NCBI RefSeq assembly: GCF_004005475.1
Contig: NZ_RZTZ01000002.1
Location: forward strand, 372,001 to 436,000
Origin: Niallia taxi
Lineage (GTDB): Bacteria; Bacillota; Bacilli; Bacillales; Cytobacillaceae
Length of the DNA stretch: 64,000 nucleotides
Direction: 5' to 3'
The position numbers were made by a program, and so were the translations under genes. Of the stretch, positions 20,905-29,718 are shown one piece after another. A model generated the notes under the pieces. That model was not told the DNA's origin and made no database searches. It worked only from the letters and a program-made list of their open reading frames with translations. Within the stretch, counting starts at the first letter, position 1. Each line of letters opens with the position of its first letter.

Positions 20905-22006
20905 TGGGTTTGAAATTATATCGCTGTTTGAGCAGTTTTCACCAAAGGCTTATGCAATGGAAGGGGACAAAATAGGCCTTCAAGTGGGCGATTTGAGCAG
21001 ACCTGTTCACAATGTCATGATTGCTTTAGATGTTACTGAAAAAGTAGTTGATGAAGCGATATCTTTAAAAACGGATTTGATTATTGCTCACCATCCACCG
21101 ATTTTTCGTCCCCTAACAAAGATAACAGCCGATAATCCTGCAGGAAGACTTATGCAAAAGCTAATCAAGCATGATATTGCTGTATATGCTGCACATACAA
21201 ATTTAGATGTGGCAAATGGTGGTGTAAATGACCTGTTAAGTGATGCATTGGGTTTAAGAGATTGCGAGGTTTTGGTGCCTACATATGAAGAAAAGTTAAA
21301 AAAACTAGTAGCATATGTTCCTGTGGTTCACGCAGAAGCTGTTAAGGAAGCACTCGGCAATGCAGGAGCTGGAGCAATCGGGAAATACAGTCATTGCAGC
21401 TTCACAGCATTAGGTAAAGGGGAATTTAAACCAGGAGAGGATTCTAATCCATTCATTGGGGAGCCAGGCAAGCTGGAGGTAGTCGATGAAATGAGGGTTG
21501 AGACTATTTACCCTCAAAACTTGGAAAAAACCGTACTAAAGGAACTTAAAAAAGCACTTCCGTACGAGGAGCCTGCATTTGATATTTATGATGTCGCACA
21601 AAAGGGTGAGCAGCTTGGTCTTGGCAGAATCGGCAAAATAGACGAGATGACTTTAGCTGAGTTTGCTGAACATGTCAAAAAGCGGCTTGATGTCCCTGCT
21701 GTTAGAGTAGTGGGAGACATGAAGAAGAAGATTAAAAAGGTTGCTGTATTAGGCGGAGATGGCAATAAATACTTTTCTCATGCAATTAGAAAAGGAGCGG
21801 ATGTATATGTAACAGGTGATATGTATTACCATGTTGCTATTGACGCAAATGAACTCGGCTTGAGTATTGTTGACCCTGGACATAATGTCGAGAAGGTTAT
21901 GAAAAAGGGAGTCGCATACAAGCTCGTAGCGATGTGTGAAGAAAGAGGTTATAAGGTTAATATTTTCCCATCTAGCCTTCATACAGACCCATTTCAGTTT
22001 GTATAA
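20891..22006 (+). CDS. yqfO: Nif3-like dinuclear metal protein YqfO
   Basis: 371 aa. Metal-ligand motifs AHHPPIFRPL (about residues 66–75) and AHTNLDVANGGVND (about 100–113), plus HVAIDANELG near the C-terminus, mark the Nif3/DUF34 family. The middle third is the PII/CutA-like insertion typical of Bacillus YqfO. Its precise activity is unsettled; GTP cyclohydrolase-like roles have been proposed for some members. The start lies inside trmK with AGGAGGT 8 bases upstream. Confidence 0.93.
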   Translation: MKAINGFEIISLFEQFSPKAYAMEGDKIGLQVGDLSRPVHNVMIALDVTEKVVDEAISLKTDLIIAHHPPIFRPLTKITADNPAGRLMQKLIKHDIAVYAAHTNLDVANGGVNDLLSDALGLRDCEVLVPTYEEKLKKLVAYVPVVHAEAVKEALGNAGAGAIGKYSHCSFTALGKGEFKPGEDSNPFIGEPGKLEVVDEMRVETIYPQNLEKTVLKELKKALPYEEPAFDIYDVAQKGEQLGLGRIGKIDEMTLAEFAEHVKKRLDVPAVRVVGDMKKKIKKVAVLGGDGNKYFSHAIRKGADVYVTGDMYYHVAIDANELGLSIVDPGHNVEKVMKKGVAYKLVAMCEERGYKVNIFPSSLHTDPFQFV

Positions 22007-22009
22007 AAT

Positions 22010-22047
22010 AAAAAGCGATGAAGAACAGCGGTTCTTCATCGCTTTTT
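22010..22047. terminator. Bidirectional terminator between yqfO and ispH
   Basis: Perfect 17-bp stem (22010–22026/22031–22047) containing GCGATGAAGAAC, loop AGCG, with A-runs and T-runs on both flanks. It can stop both convergent transcripts. Confidence 0.9.
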
Positions 22048-22048
22048 A

Positions 22049-22990
22049 TTATTTTTTCTTCACTTTTGGAAGAATTTTGTTTAATGGGACCTTCTTTTCT
22101 CTAGTCCATGTTTCTTCATTTTCTGGTTCATATTGTTCTAAAAAGGCAATCACTTCTTTTGTGATTGGTGTTGGTGTTGAAGCACCTGCTGTAACAGCAA
22201 CAGATTGAGCATTTTCAAGCCATTCCAATTTCAGCTCGGAAACATCTGCAATACGATAGGCTGGAGTGCTGGCAATTTCCTCAGACACTTGTGCAAGGCG
22301 GTTGGAGTTATTGCTCATTGGATCTCCAACAACAATAAGAACATCTGCCTCGCCTGCCTGCTGTGCAACTGCTTCTTGCCTTACTTGAGTTGCAAGGCAG
22401 ATTTCCTTATGGAACTCTGCATGAGGGAACTTTGAATTAATGCTGTCCATTAAGTCTGCGACATCCCATTGGCTCATTGTCGTCTGATTTGTTACAAGGA
22501 TTTTTTCGTTTGTTATCGTAAGGTTTTCAATATCCTGTACTGTTTCAACAAGGCTCACCGCATGTGGAGCAACACCAACAGCACCTTCTGGTTCTGGATG
22601 TCCTTTTTTTCCAATGTAGATGATATAATAGCCTTCTTTTTCTTTTTCGCGAATTAAATCATGTGTTTTAGTCACATCTGGGCAAGTTGCATCAAGTGTG
22701 ACAAGGCCTTTTTGTTTGGCGATTTCTCTAATTTCTGGTGACACACCATGTGCAGTGAAAATGACAGTCCCTGTTTCAACCTTCTCAATGATGTCCTTGC
22801 GGTTTTTCCCGTCTAATGTAATAATACCATCCTCTTCAAAGGCATCTGTTACATGTTTATTGTGAACAATCATTCCAAGGATGTAAATTGGACGTGGTAA
22901 TGTTTTATCTAAAGCCGCATTACGTGCGATAACCATGGCATCAACTACTCCATAGCAATAGCCGCGCGGTGCAATTTTTATTACTTTCAT
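22049..22990 (-). CDS. ispH: 4-hydroxy-3-methylbut-2-enyl diphosphate reductase IspH
   Basis: 313 aa. The three cluster-binding cysteines are in GYCYGV (residue 12), DATCPDVTK and the [12 protein letters not shown] segment. The last step of the MEP isoprenoid pathway makes IPP and DMAPP from HMBPP on a [4Fe-4S] centre. ispG for the preceding step is encoded at 34715–35851. Start ATG 22990 lies behind GGGAGG; the 26-residue extension upstream is rejected. The gene is reversed relative to its neighbours, with its own terminator. Confidence 0.96.
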   Translation of the reverse strand: MKVIKIAPRGYCYGVVDAMVIARNAALDKTLPRPIYILGMIVHNKHVTDAFEEDGIITLDGKNRKDIIEKVETGTVIFTAHGVSPEIREIAKQKGLVTLDATCPDVTKTHDLIREKEKEGYYIIYIGKKGHPEPEGAVGVAPHAVSLVETVQDIENLTITNEKILVTNQTTMSQWDVADLMDSINSKFPHAEFHKEICLATQVRQEAVAQQAGEADVLIVVGDPMSNNSNRLAQVSEEIASTPAYRIADVSELKLEWLENAQSVAVTAGASTPTPITKEVIAFLEQYEPENEETWTREKKVPLNKILPKVKKK

Positions 22991-23127
22991 TGTAATCCTC
23001 CCACTAGAAACCTCTTTATCCGAAAATATTACGAATAAGTTATAAGGACTCAAAAGATATCTTATCATATTCTATTATATAAAACTTATTAAAATAAGAC
23101 AAAAATATTGAGATTGGAAGAAAGTAC

Positions 23128-23157
23128 AAAAAATAAAAAGACCCAAGGCATGGGTCT
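23128..23157 (-). terminator. Terminator of yqfQ (minus strand)
   Basis: Stem AGACCCA/TGGGTCT (23139–23145/23151–23157) with a 5-nt loop; the minus-strand T-run is 23128–23138. Confidence 0.8.
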
Positions 23158-23165
23158 GTAAAGGA

Positions 23166-23774
23166 TTAAATATACATTCTCGGAACAGAGACTCCGCCTT
23201 CTTGCGGACCGCTTTCAGGTGTTGCCTCAGGAATTTCAGTTGGTACGGCACCGCCATTGCTTGATACAGCTGTTTCTCCAACTGTTTTTGTGTTTTCGGT
23301 CCTATTGATAGTCTTTGTCTTTGTCTTTGCTTCATTCTCCGTTGTATCACTGCTAGAGGAACTCAAGCCTTTGTAGAGCTTCCACATTGCCGGGATATTT
23401 CTCACCATTGGTCCATACTGGCTTATCATCGGACCAACTTGGCTTGCTGTAGAAAGAAACTTTTGTGAATTTGCAAGAAAACCGTTGATGGAAGCAGGAT
23501 TTGTCAATGTTTTTAAGATTCCGCCTCCGCCTGCAGCTGCGGCATTTCTTGTCCCTGCACCGAATGTGGCACCTAAACCTCTTTGCGCACTATTTGTGTC
23601 TCCGCCTTTTCCCCCTCCAAGCAATTTGGAAAGTATGCCTCCGCCTCCATTTCTGGCAGGTGCTCCACCGCTTCTTCCCATCATCTGTCTTTGATAAGGA
23701 TATGGAGCAGGGCCTTGCGGCATCATTCTTCCCCCCATGCCTCTTGGCTGCGGCATACGCGATCTTGGTGGCAT
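23166..23774 (-). CDS. yqfQ: YqfQ/VrrA family low-complexity protein
   Basis: 202 aa. The N-terminus is rich in Met, Pro, Arg, Gln and Gly (MPPRSRMPQPRGMGGRMMPQ) and is followed by Gly runs and a conserved central segment (about 90–140, GFLANSQKFLSTASQVGPMISQYGPMVRNIP). The C-terminus is Ser/Thr/Lys-rich. B. anthracis VrrA, the variable-repeat locus, belongs to this family. The start ATG has GGAGG upstream. A SigK-type promoter in front suggests mother-cell expression and possibly a coat-associated role. Confidence 0.85.
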   Translation of the reverse strand: MPPRSRMPQPRGMGGRMMPQGPAPYPYQRQMMGRSGGAPARNGGGGILSKLLGGGKGGDTNSAQRGLGATFGAGTRNAAAAGGGGILKTLTNPASINGFLANSQKFLSTASQVGPMISQYGPMVRNIPAMWKLYKGLSSSSSDTTENEAKTKTKTINRTENTKTVGETAVSSNGGAVPTEIPEATPESGPQEGGVSVPRMYI

Positions 23775-23819
23775 GCTGCTGCCTCCTTTCTGTATTTACC
23801 TGACATTCACACTCGCTAC

Positions 23820-23847
23820 TAGTGTATGCAATATAGTTGTCACTTGT
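23820..23847 (-). promoter_or_regulatory. SigK-type promoter of yqfQ
   Basis: On the minus strand, AC (23846–23847), 17-bp spacer and CATACACTA (23820–23828) match the SigK pattern AC-N16/17-CATAnnnTA exactly. The expected start is about 35–40 nt before the yqfQ ATG. The rest of 23775–24099 has no gene; a TATAAT at 24031–24036 without a clear -35 may serve cshB. Confidence 0.65.
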
Positions 23848-24099
23848 TTAGGATTTAGCGGAGGAGAGCAAAAAAGAAATATGATTTATTTAAAGCGATA
23901 TAAAAAATAGCAAATAAGGAAAAATAAAAAGAATGATGATAAGTAGGGAAAAGAAAGGAAGTTTTTTAGTTATTTCGGCAGCTTTCGGCATTATTCCTTA
24001 GATTTAGTGGTGTTTTTATGAGATTTTTATTATAATAATATGATGGACTAGTGAAGCCACGGCAATTTTATCTTGCCTGAACATAAAGGAGTTTTAAAA

Positions 24100-25410
24100 A
24101 TGAGTAAAACAAAATTCAATAAATACGAATTACAGCCGTTCATCCTGAACGCAGTCGATGAGCTTGGCTTTTATGAACCAACTGAAATACAGCAAAAGGT
24201 AATTCCGTTAATTTTAAAAGGCGAAAGTGCGATTGGACAATCTCAAACAGGAACAGGTAAAACCCATTCCTACGTACTGCCAATTGTCCAAAAAATTGTT
24301 TCACAGGAAAGCACTGTGCAAGCTGTTATCACTGCACCAACAAGGGAGCTTGCAACACAGATTCATCAGGAAATTCTTAAAATCACAAAACACGCACCAG
24401 AGGCTATTACTTCCCGTTTGTTCATCGGAGGAACGGATAAACAGCGCGCGATTGAAAAGCTGAAAAGCCAGCCCCATATTGTTGTAGGAACACCTGGTAG
24501 AATCAATGATCTTGTGAAAGAGCAAGCCTTGTTTGTCCATACAGCATCCATGCTAATCGTCGATGAAGCAGACTTAATGCTTGATATGGGCTTCATAGAA
24601 GATGTGGACCAAATTGCTGCAAGAATGCCGAAGAATTTGAGCATCTTTGTTTTCTCTGCAACAATTCCGGAAAAGCTAAAGCCATTCTTGAAGAAATATT
24701 TGGAAAATCCAAAGTATGTTCATGTCGAGCCAAAACAGCTAACTGCAGCAAAAATTGAACATGTACTTCTTCCTTCAAGGCATAGAGACAAGGTAGCGAC
24801 AGTATATGAGGCGTTAACTACTTTTAACCCATTTTTGGCAATCGTGTTCACGAATACGAAGCAAATGTGTGACGAGGTAGCAACAGGTCTTTCCCGAAAA
24901 GGGCTTAAGGTTGCTAGACTCCATGGAGGCTTAACACCTCGCGAACGTAAAAAGGTCATGAAGCAAATCTTAGATCTTGAATATCAATACATTATTGCAA
25001 CTGATTTAGCTGCAAGAGGAATTGACATTAAAGGAATCAGCCATGTCATCAACTATGAGCTGCCATCTGATTTAGATTTTTATGTTCACCGTGTTGGAAG
25101 AACAGCAAGAGCTGGTTCTTCAGGTATCGCATTGACGATTTACGAACAAGCGGATGAGGATAAGCTGAATCAGCTTGAAAAGCTTGGCATTGAATTTAAA
25201 AACATCGATTTGAAAAACGGTGAATGGGTCGAGATAGAAGATAGAAACCGCCGTAAAAAACGTCAACGCTCAGCAGATGAAATTGATGCGAAAGCAAAAT
25301 CACTTGTGAAGAAGCCGAACAAAGTAAAACCAGGCTATAAGAAAAAAATGCAGCGTCAAGTGGAAAGCATCAAGAAGCGTGAAAGACGTCTGAAAAGCCG
25401 AAACAAATAA
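24100..25410 (+). CDS. cshB: DEAD-box RNA helicase CshB
   Basis: 436 aa. The Q motif and all core motifs are present: SQTGTGKT (Walker A, about 47–54), PTRELA, VDEADLMLD (Walker B), SAT, and HRVGRTARAG in the second RecA domain. A basic Lys/Arg-rich tail (about 390–436) suits RNA binding. CshB (YqfR) acts in cold adaptation and RNA decay/ribosome assembly in Bacillus. Start ATG 24100 behind AAAGGAG. Confidence 0.95.
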   Translation: MSKTKFNKYELQPFILNAVDELGFYEPTEIQQKVIPLILKGESAIGQSQTGTGKTHSYVLPIVQKIVSQESTVQAVITAPTRELATQIHQEILKITKHAPEAITSRLFIGGTDKQRAIEKLKSQPHIVVGTPGRINDLVKEQALFVHTASMLIVDEADLMLDMGFIEDVDQIAARMPKNLSIFVFSATIPEKLKPFLKKYLENPKYVHVEPKQLTAAKIEHVLLPSRHRDKVATVYEALTTFNPFLAIVFTNTKQMCDEVATGLSRKGLKVARLHGGLTPRERKKVMKQILDLEYQYIIATDLAARGIDIKGISHVINYELPSDLDFYVHRVGRTARAGSSGIALTIYEQADEDKLNQLEKLGIEFKNIDLKNGEWVEIEDRNRRKKRQRSADEIDAKAKSLVKKPNKVKPGYKKKMQRQVESIKKRERRLKSRNK

Positions 25411-25439
25411 TTAATTAAATGGGAAGGGAGAGAGAAATT

Positions 25440-26333
25440 ATGGTGAAAATAGGTTCACATGTTTCCATGAGCGGCAAAAAAATGCTTCTTGCAGCAAGTG
25501 AAGAGGCATTGTCTTACGGAGCTAACACTTTCATGATCTATACAGGTGCTCCCCAAAATACCAGACGCAAGAAAATAGAGGACTTGAATATTGAAGCAGG
25601 GCTTCGTCATATGCAGGAGAACGGGATTGCAGATATCATCGTTCATGCTCCATATATCATCAATGTTGCCAATACAACAAACCCTGCAACATTCGAGCTC
25701 GGTGTTAATTTCTTAAGATCGGAAATTGAACGAACAGAAGCACTTGGTGCCAAACAAATCGTCCTACACCCAGGTGCCCATGTTGGCGCTGGTGAGGAAA
25801 TCGGTATTAAGAGGATTATTGAAGGTCTAAATGAAGTGCTGACAGGCAATGAGAATTTGCAAATCGCACTTGAAACAATGGCTGGAAAAGGATCAGAATG
25901 CGGAAAGACTTTCGAGGAACTAGCGATGATCATGGATGGTGTCACACATAGTGACAAGCTGTCTGTCTGCTTTGACACATGCCATACACATGATGCTGGT
26001 TATAATATTGTCGAGGATTTTGATGGAGTTCTTGATGAGTTCGACCGCATTATCGGCTTGGATAAGCTGAAAGTGCTTCATATCAATGACAGCAAAAATG
26101 CTGTAGGGATGAAAAAGGACCGTCATGAAAACATTGGCTTTGGTCATATTGGTTTTGATGCATTAAGCAAAATCGTTCATCATCCACAGCTAGTAGATAT
26201 TCCGAAAATCCTTGAGACACCATTTGTCGGGGAAGATAAGAATAACAAAAAAGCTCCATATATGCATGAAATTGAAATGCTAAAAAGCAAAACATTCAAT
26301 GAAAACTTATTAGATGAAATTCTAAAAGGATAA
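25440..26333 (+). CDS. nfo: Endonuclease IV
   Basis: 297 aa, the same length as B. subtilis Nfo (YqfS). AP endonuclease family 2 motifs [32 protein letters not shown] and HINDSKN supply the trinuclear zinc ligands. The enzyme incises abasic sites and is important in spore DNA repair. Start ATG 25440 behind AAGGGAG; the TTG/ATG upstream would add residues encoded by the ribosome site. Confidence 0.96.
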   Translation: MVKIGSHVSMSGKKMLLAASEEALSYGANTFMIYTGAPQNTRRKKIEDLNIEAGLRHMQENGIADIIVHAPYIINVANTTNPATFELGVNFLRSEIERTEALGAKQIVLHPGAHVGAGEEIGIKRIIEGLNEVLTGNENLQIALETMAGKGSECGKTFEELAMIMDGVTHSDKLSVCFDTCHTHDAGYNIVEDFDGVLDEFDRIIGLDKLKVLHINDSKNAVGMKKDRHENIGFGHIGFDALSKIVHHPQLVDIPKILETPFVGEDKNNKKAPYMHEIEMLKSKTFNENLLDEILKG

Positions 26334-26380
26334 AATAAGAAGGACCATTTCCCACAAGCGGAAAAGGTCCTTCTTATTTT
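26332..26380. terminator. Bidirectional terminator between nfo and the convergent gene
   Basis: A 14-bp stem AAATAAGAAGGACC/GGTCCTTCTTATTT with A and T runs on both sides. Confidence 0.85.
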
Positions 26381-26395
26381 ATCTAGCAGAGTGAA

Positions 26396-26722
26396 TCAAA
26401 GGGAAAAGGCTGCTGCAAGTCCAATGAGAAAAAATAAAAAGGAGCCGACGTTGAAGCAATTAATGGAAAGTCTGCCTAAGGTCCTTTTTAATTTATAGCT
26501 GTTTTTAAATCCTAGAGTGCTTGTTGCTGTTCTCATTTCACTATAGTTAGTGAAAAGTCCTCCAGTGCTTGAAAAGAAGATAAACAGTAAAGAAAAGACT
26601 AAGCCAACATAAAAGATGGAATCGAGTAACAGGAGATTATATTTTTGTACAAGAAGCAAAGAAATACCAAATTCAACAAGGATAACTGCAAATGTAAGAA
26701 TGAGAAACTTACCATATTTCAT
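26396..26722 (-). CDS. Small membrane protein, unknown (possibly DUF3899-like)
   Basis: 108 aa with three or four hydrophobic segments (about 5–25, 31–52 and 88–106) and a polar middle containing FSSTGGLFTNYSEM. The fold and length resemble DUF3899-type proteins, but I hold that weakly. Start ATG behind AGGGGGG. It is not part of the B. subtilis gene order that I recall for this segment, so it may be an insertion along with the ycgQR pair. Confidence 0.6.
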   Translation of the reverse strand: MKYGKFLILTFAVILVEFGISLLLVQKYNLLLLDSIFYVGLVFSLLFIFFSSTGGLFTNYSEMRTATSTLGFKNSYKLKRTLGRLSINCFNVGSFLFFLIGLAAAFSL

Positions 26723-26792
26723 TAAATCCCCCCTAAATATTTCCTTCTTATTTTATTATAACATAAAATACTGATATTTCTGACATTAATAA

Positions 26793-26830
26793 CAAAAAGC
26801 AAAGACTACAAATGTGGTCTTTGCTTTTTG
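26793..26830 (-). terminator. Terminator of the ycgR-ycgQ pair
   Basis: 18-bp stem (26793–26810/26813–26830, one G·U) immediately before the ycgQ stop on the minus strand; its U-run is built from the stem's own A/T ends. Confidence 0.75.
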
Positions 26831-27682
26831 TTAATTTTGTCGATACACATATGGATCATTAGGCTCTGAAACCTTTTCCCATTTTGTTACTTTCAAGACA
26901 GGTATTGTCTTTTTGAATGGTTGATAATACATCGAATCGATGGTTCCGGTTATTTGTAGCCATTCGTCATTGCTGGTTTTTAAGTCGTCTGGTAAATCAA
27001 GCATGATACCGTATACCCCTGAATCGGCAATACAATGAATAATCCCAAAACGGAGCAGAAATGCTTGGTTAGGTGCCAGCTCATTATCCTTATAGGCGAA
27101 GCCTGTCAATGTCATTTCTTCCCCCATGAACTCACCTGGATAATTATAGACTGTTTCAAGGTCATTCAAAAAGGTATCGCCCTCTAAAGTGATGGAGTCT
27201 TCTTTGTTTAATTTTTTTAGGCCCTTATCCATCACCTCAGAATAGCCTTCCTTGCCGTAATAGCTGCTTGTATCAGGTTGAAGAAACTGGTGCTGGCTGT
27301 ATTCGTCCCCTTCGTCATAAACTGGGAAAAACAGCCCTTTTTTTTCTACGATATTTGAATCAAGTGTGGCAACAGGCAAAAACAGTCCTGTCAAAACAGG
27401 CGTAAGCATAATAAGAAAAGCAAACCCTCTTTTCCACCAACTATTTTCCTCGTGGGCATGATCATGTCCGCAATCCACGCCACAATTATGTCCGTGCTCA
27501 TGTTCATGCTTGTCTCCTTTTATATAAAAATAAAGGGAAATCAACGTAAACAGAATAAAGATATAAATTGCAGATTCAGATATATACGAGTACTTCATAT
27601 TGATATATTTAGAAATATCACCAGAAGCATGCAGATGGAAAAAAAGGTATGTGAACCCGATTAATACAAAAATCCGAAACAT
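26831..27682 (-). CDS. ycgQ: YcgQ-like TIGR03943-type protein with His-rich loop
   Basis: 283 aa. Three N-terminal hydrophobic helices (about 1–17, 36–54 and 87–106) flank a metal-binding-like loop at residues 59–78 (KHEHEHGHNCGVDCGHDHAH). A soluble C-terminal domain (about 150–283) with the FLRFGIIHCIADSGVYG-type motif follows. It pairs with the upstream permease (12 bp apart), as do ycgQ and ycgR in B. subtilis. The His/Cys loop and the nearby zur gene suggest zinc or another transition metal, which is inference. Start ATG 27682 behind AAGGAGG. Confidence 0.8.
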   Translation of the reverse strand: MFRIFVLIGFTYLFFHLHASGDISKYINMKYSYISESAIYIFILFTLISLYFYIKGDKHEHEHGHNCGVDCGHDHAHEENSWWKRGFAFLIMLTPVLTGLFLPVATLDSNIVEKKGLFFPVYDEGDEYSQHQFLQPDTSSYYGKEGYSEVMDKGLKKLNKEDSITLEGDTFLNDLETVYNYPGEFMGEEMTLTGFAYKDNELAPNQAFLLRFGIIHCIADSGVYGIMLDLPDDLKTSNDEWLQITGTIDSMYYQPFKKTIPVLKVTKWEKVSEPNDPYVYRQN

Positions 27683-27694
27683 TTACATGCCTCC

Positions 27695-28561
27695 TTAAAA
27701 AACTAATGTCAAAACTAGCACAGTAACGGTAATTGCTGTACATAACACAGCAACAAATTTTGCTTTAAATGTACTTAACAGCATCATTGTGTTTTTAATA
27801 TCAAGCATCGGTCCAAAGAGCAGGAAAGCGAGAATCGAGCTTGTTGAGAAGCTGCCTCGAAAGCTTGCCGCAATAAAAGCATCTGCTTGTGAGCAAAGGC
27901 TTAAAACATATGCAAGCCCCATCATCACTACATGGGAGGAGACAGTACCATTCCCAATGGAAACAAGTGTTGATGTTTTAATGGTTGTTTGTACAAGTGC
28001 AGCTATAAGTGATCCTGCTACTAAATATTTTCCGACAGAAAAAAACTCATCAATGGAGTGTTTCAGCATGGCAGAAATTTTTTCTGAAAAGGAATGATAA
28101 TGAGCAGCATGGCTGTCTGTTGATTTTAATGGTGAATCCTTCACAATAAATTGGAGGAAGATGCCAATGATAATGGAAGCAAGTATAGCCAATAAACCAC
28201 GGTGTAGGACCATGCTCCAGCTGTTTCCAAATGCAATATAGGTCGAAAAGAGAACGATTGGATTAATGATTGGTCCAGTGATCATAAATGCAACCGCAGC
28301 AGGAACGGACACACCTTTAAGAATAAGCCTTCTTGTTATGGGGATAATCCCACATTCGCACGCAGGAATGATAGCGCCTAAAAGAGAGGCGACTAGTATA
28401 GCCAAGATAGTATTTTTTGGCATAAGCTTCGCAATCATTTCTTCTGAAATAAAAACTTGAATAATACCGGAGAAGATAACACCAATAAGAATAAATGGCA
28501 GAGCTTCTATAACAATGCTTATAAAAATGGTGTTTAATTGCAGTAATGATTCCATATTCAT
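27695..28561 (-). CDS. ycgR: YcgR-like permease (UPF0718/DUF318)
   Basis: 288 aa, eight hydrophobic helices, with ACECGIIPITRRLILKGV and FMITGPIINPIVLFSTYIAF typical of the UPF0718 permease family. These form a membrane partner for YcgQ-type proteins; the substrate is unknown. ATG 28561 lies behind AAAGGAG, and the 19-residue upstream extension is rejected. A set of nested inverted repeats lies 32 bp upstream of the start. Confidence 0.82.
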   Translation of the reverse strand: MNMESLLQLNTIFISIVIEALPFILIGVIFSGIIQVFISEEMIAKLMPKNTILAILVASLLGAIIPACECGIIPITRRLILKGVSVPAAVAFMITGPIINPIVLFSTYIAFGNSWSMVLHRGLLAILASIIIGIFLQFIVKDSPLKSTDSHAAHYHSFSEKISAMLKHSIDEFFSVGKYLVAGSLIAALVQTTIKTSTLVSIGNGTVSSHVVMMGLAYVLSLCSQADAFIAASFRGSFSTSSILAFLLFGPMLDIKNTMMLLSTFKAKFVAVLCTAITVTVLVLTLVF

Positions 28562-28592
28562 ATTATTGCTCCTTTTAACTTCCAAAAAATAA

Positions 28593-28618
28593 GACAAGTA
28601 ATTCTTGTCCAAGGACAA
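28593..28618 (-). promoter_or_regulatory. Nested inverted repeats, candidate operator of ycgR-ycgQ
   Basis: GACAAG-N5-CTTGTC (28593–28609) overlaps a second inverted repeat TTGTCC-AA-GGACAA (28605–28618), giving three half-sites in 26 bp. A minus-strand promoter candidate (TTCTCA, 17 bp, TATGCT) lies just upstream, so the repeats fall at about +1 to +35. The cognate regulator is unknown. Confidence 0.45.
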
Positions 28619-28794
28619 ACTTTAGCATAGCCAGATGAAAAAAAGATGAGAAATACAAGAAATTATGACAAGCAGAACGGTTATCATTTTTTTAGAGGAT
28701 AGTGGGTTTTTTACAGGTTTTTGTTAAATGGGTGAAGTTAACTAACGCTGCATGACTTGGTCGTGCCTGTTTTATGGGTATAGACATTATCCTT

Positions 28795-28845
28795 TTTTGA
28801 AAAGACAAAAGCCCCTTTTCTCTGGATAGAAAAAAGAGGCTTTTG
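28795..28845 (-). terminator. Terminator of yqfT (minus strand)
   Basis: Arms CAAAAGCC...CTTTT (28806–28819) and AAAAGAGGCTTTTG (28832–28845), with a T-rich minus-strand tract after 28806. The region 28619–28794 holds no gene. Confidence 0.65.
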
Positions 28846-28852
28846 ATTAAGA

Positions 28853-29110
28853 CTATTGTTTTGCGAACAGGTTGAACAAGTTATTAACTTCCTTTGCAGT
28901 GGCTGGACTTGTAATGGTGGCAAGCTCTCTAATTAGTTGAGCTCTTTCAGTTGGATTAAAGATATTGACCTTTTTGCTGTTCAAGTGTTGTGCGAGTTTT
29001 TCTGATTCTGTGTCTGAAATAGGTATTTTAAACTGTTTGCTGTATTTCAGCAGTTCTGTAGGTGTAATCGTATGGATTTTGTGGTTTATTATATTTTCAA
29101 AAATTTTCAT
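28853..29110 (-). CDS. yqfT: YqfT family protein (DUF2624)
   Basis: 85 aa starting MKIFENIINHKI, with the family pattern IxxxELLxYSKQFxIPIS and a helical C-terminus (PATAKEVNNLFNLF). No function is known. Start ATG 29110 is 7 bases after GGGGAG. Position next to zur matches the B. subtilis yqfS-yqfT-(yqfU)-yqfV order, except that yqfU is absent. Confidence 0.8.
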   Translation of the reverse strand: MKIFENIINHKIHTITPTELLKYSKQFKIPISDTESEKLAQHLNSKKVNIFNPTERAQLIRELATITSPATAKEVNNLFNLFAKQ

Positions 29111-29255
29111 GTCATCACTCCCCATTCTAACATATGAATGTTAGGCGAAAATGTGTCATGAAAATTTGAAAAAAATTAAATTGATTTATCTAAAGAGGCG
29201 GTAACTTTACAATTATAGGGCATTCTTGTATACTATTTTAGATAAAGTATTAATT

Positions 29256-29276
29256 AAATCGTAACGATTACTATAT
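29256..29276 (+). promoter_or_regulatory. Zur box upstream of zur
   Basis: The 21-bp site starts AAATCGTAA and agrees with the Bacillus Zur box (AAATCGTAAT-N-ATTACGATTT) at all but three positions. It lies 29 bp before the zur start and overlaps the region just downstream of a weak promoter (TTGTAT 29226–29231, TATTAA 29248–29253). This suggests autoregulation by zinc. Confidence 0.7.
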
Positions 29277-29304
29277 ATATTCCAGAAATTGGGAGGTGTC
29301 ACAG

Positions 29305-29718
29305 TTGAATGTTGCACAAGCGTTGGACATACTGAAGGAAGAGGGCTATAAGCATACAGGGAAAAGAGAAGATATGTTAGAGCTGTTTGCGGCAAAAAAT
29401 AAATATATAACAGCTAAAGATGTACTTGATGCTCTGAAAAATGATTATCCTGGCTTAAGCTTCGACACCATATACCGCAACCTATCCCTTTTTGTTGATC
29501 TAAATATTTTTGAGATGACAGAATTAAATGGTGAAAAGCATTTTCGCTTTACTTGCTCTCACCATCACCATCATCACCATTTTATTTGTTTAGAATGCGG
29601 AAAAACGAAGGAAATTATTACATGCCCAATGGCAGAACTGACAGACAATCTAAAAGGATACGACGTGTCTGGCCATAAATTTGAAATTTACGGAAGATGT
29701 CCGGAATGTGTCCAATAA
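29305..29718 (+). CDS. zur: Zinc uptake regulator Zur (Fur family)
   Basis: 137 aa. An N-terminal winged helix (about 1–80, with [12 protein letters not shown]) is followed by a dimerisation domain with structural zinc pairs CLEC (95–98) and CPEC (132–135). Unusually, seven consecutive histidines lie at residues 86–92 next to the sensor region. Zur represses zinc uptake genes when zinc is replete. TTG 29305 is chosen because GGGAGG (29291–29296) is 8 bases upstream; the GTG at 29296 is part of that site. Fur or PerR identity is less likely given the synteny with B. subtilis yqfV and the Zur box. Confidence 0.88.
   Translation: MNVAQALDILKEEGYKHTGKREDMLELFAAKNKYITAKDVLDALKNDYPGLSFDTIYRNLSLFVDLNIFEMTELNGEKHFRFTCSHHHHHHHFICLECGKTKEIITCPMAELTDNLKGYDVSGHKFEIYGRCPECVQ

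Noticed and set aside
22049-22990. CRISPR, prophage, IS element or integrative element in the window
   Set aside because: No direct-repeat arrays, transposase, integrase or phage structural genes were seen anywhere; the region is syntenic core chromosome. The coordinates given are only an example interval.
23485-23822. Several plus-strand frames rich in Pro/Leu/Ser over yqfQ
   Set aside because: They are shadows created by the Gly/Met/Pro-rich minus-strand gene.
27452-27664. Plus-strand reading frame opposite ycgQ
   Set aside because: It mirrors the His-rich minus-strand gene and has no ribosome site.
29571-29595. CACCATCATCACC tract resembling a cloned His-tag
   Set aside because: It is inside an intact zur gene in the right frame and place; no vector sequence surrounds it.
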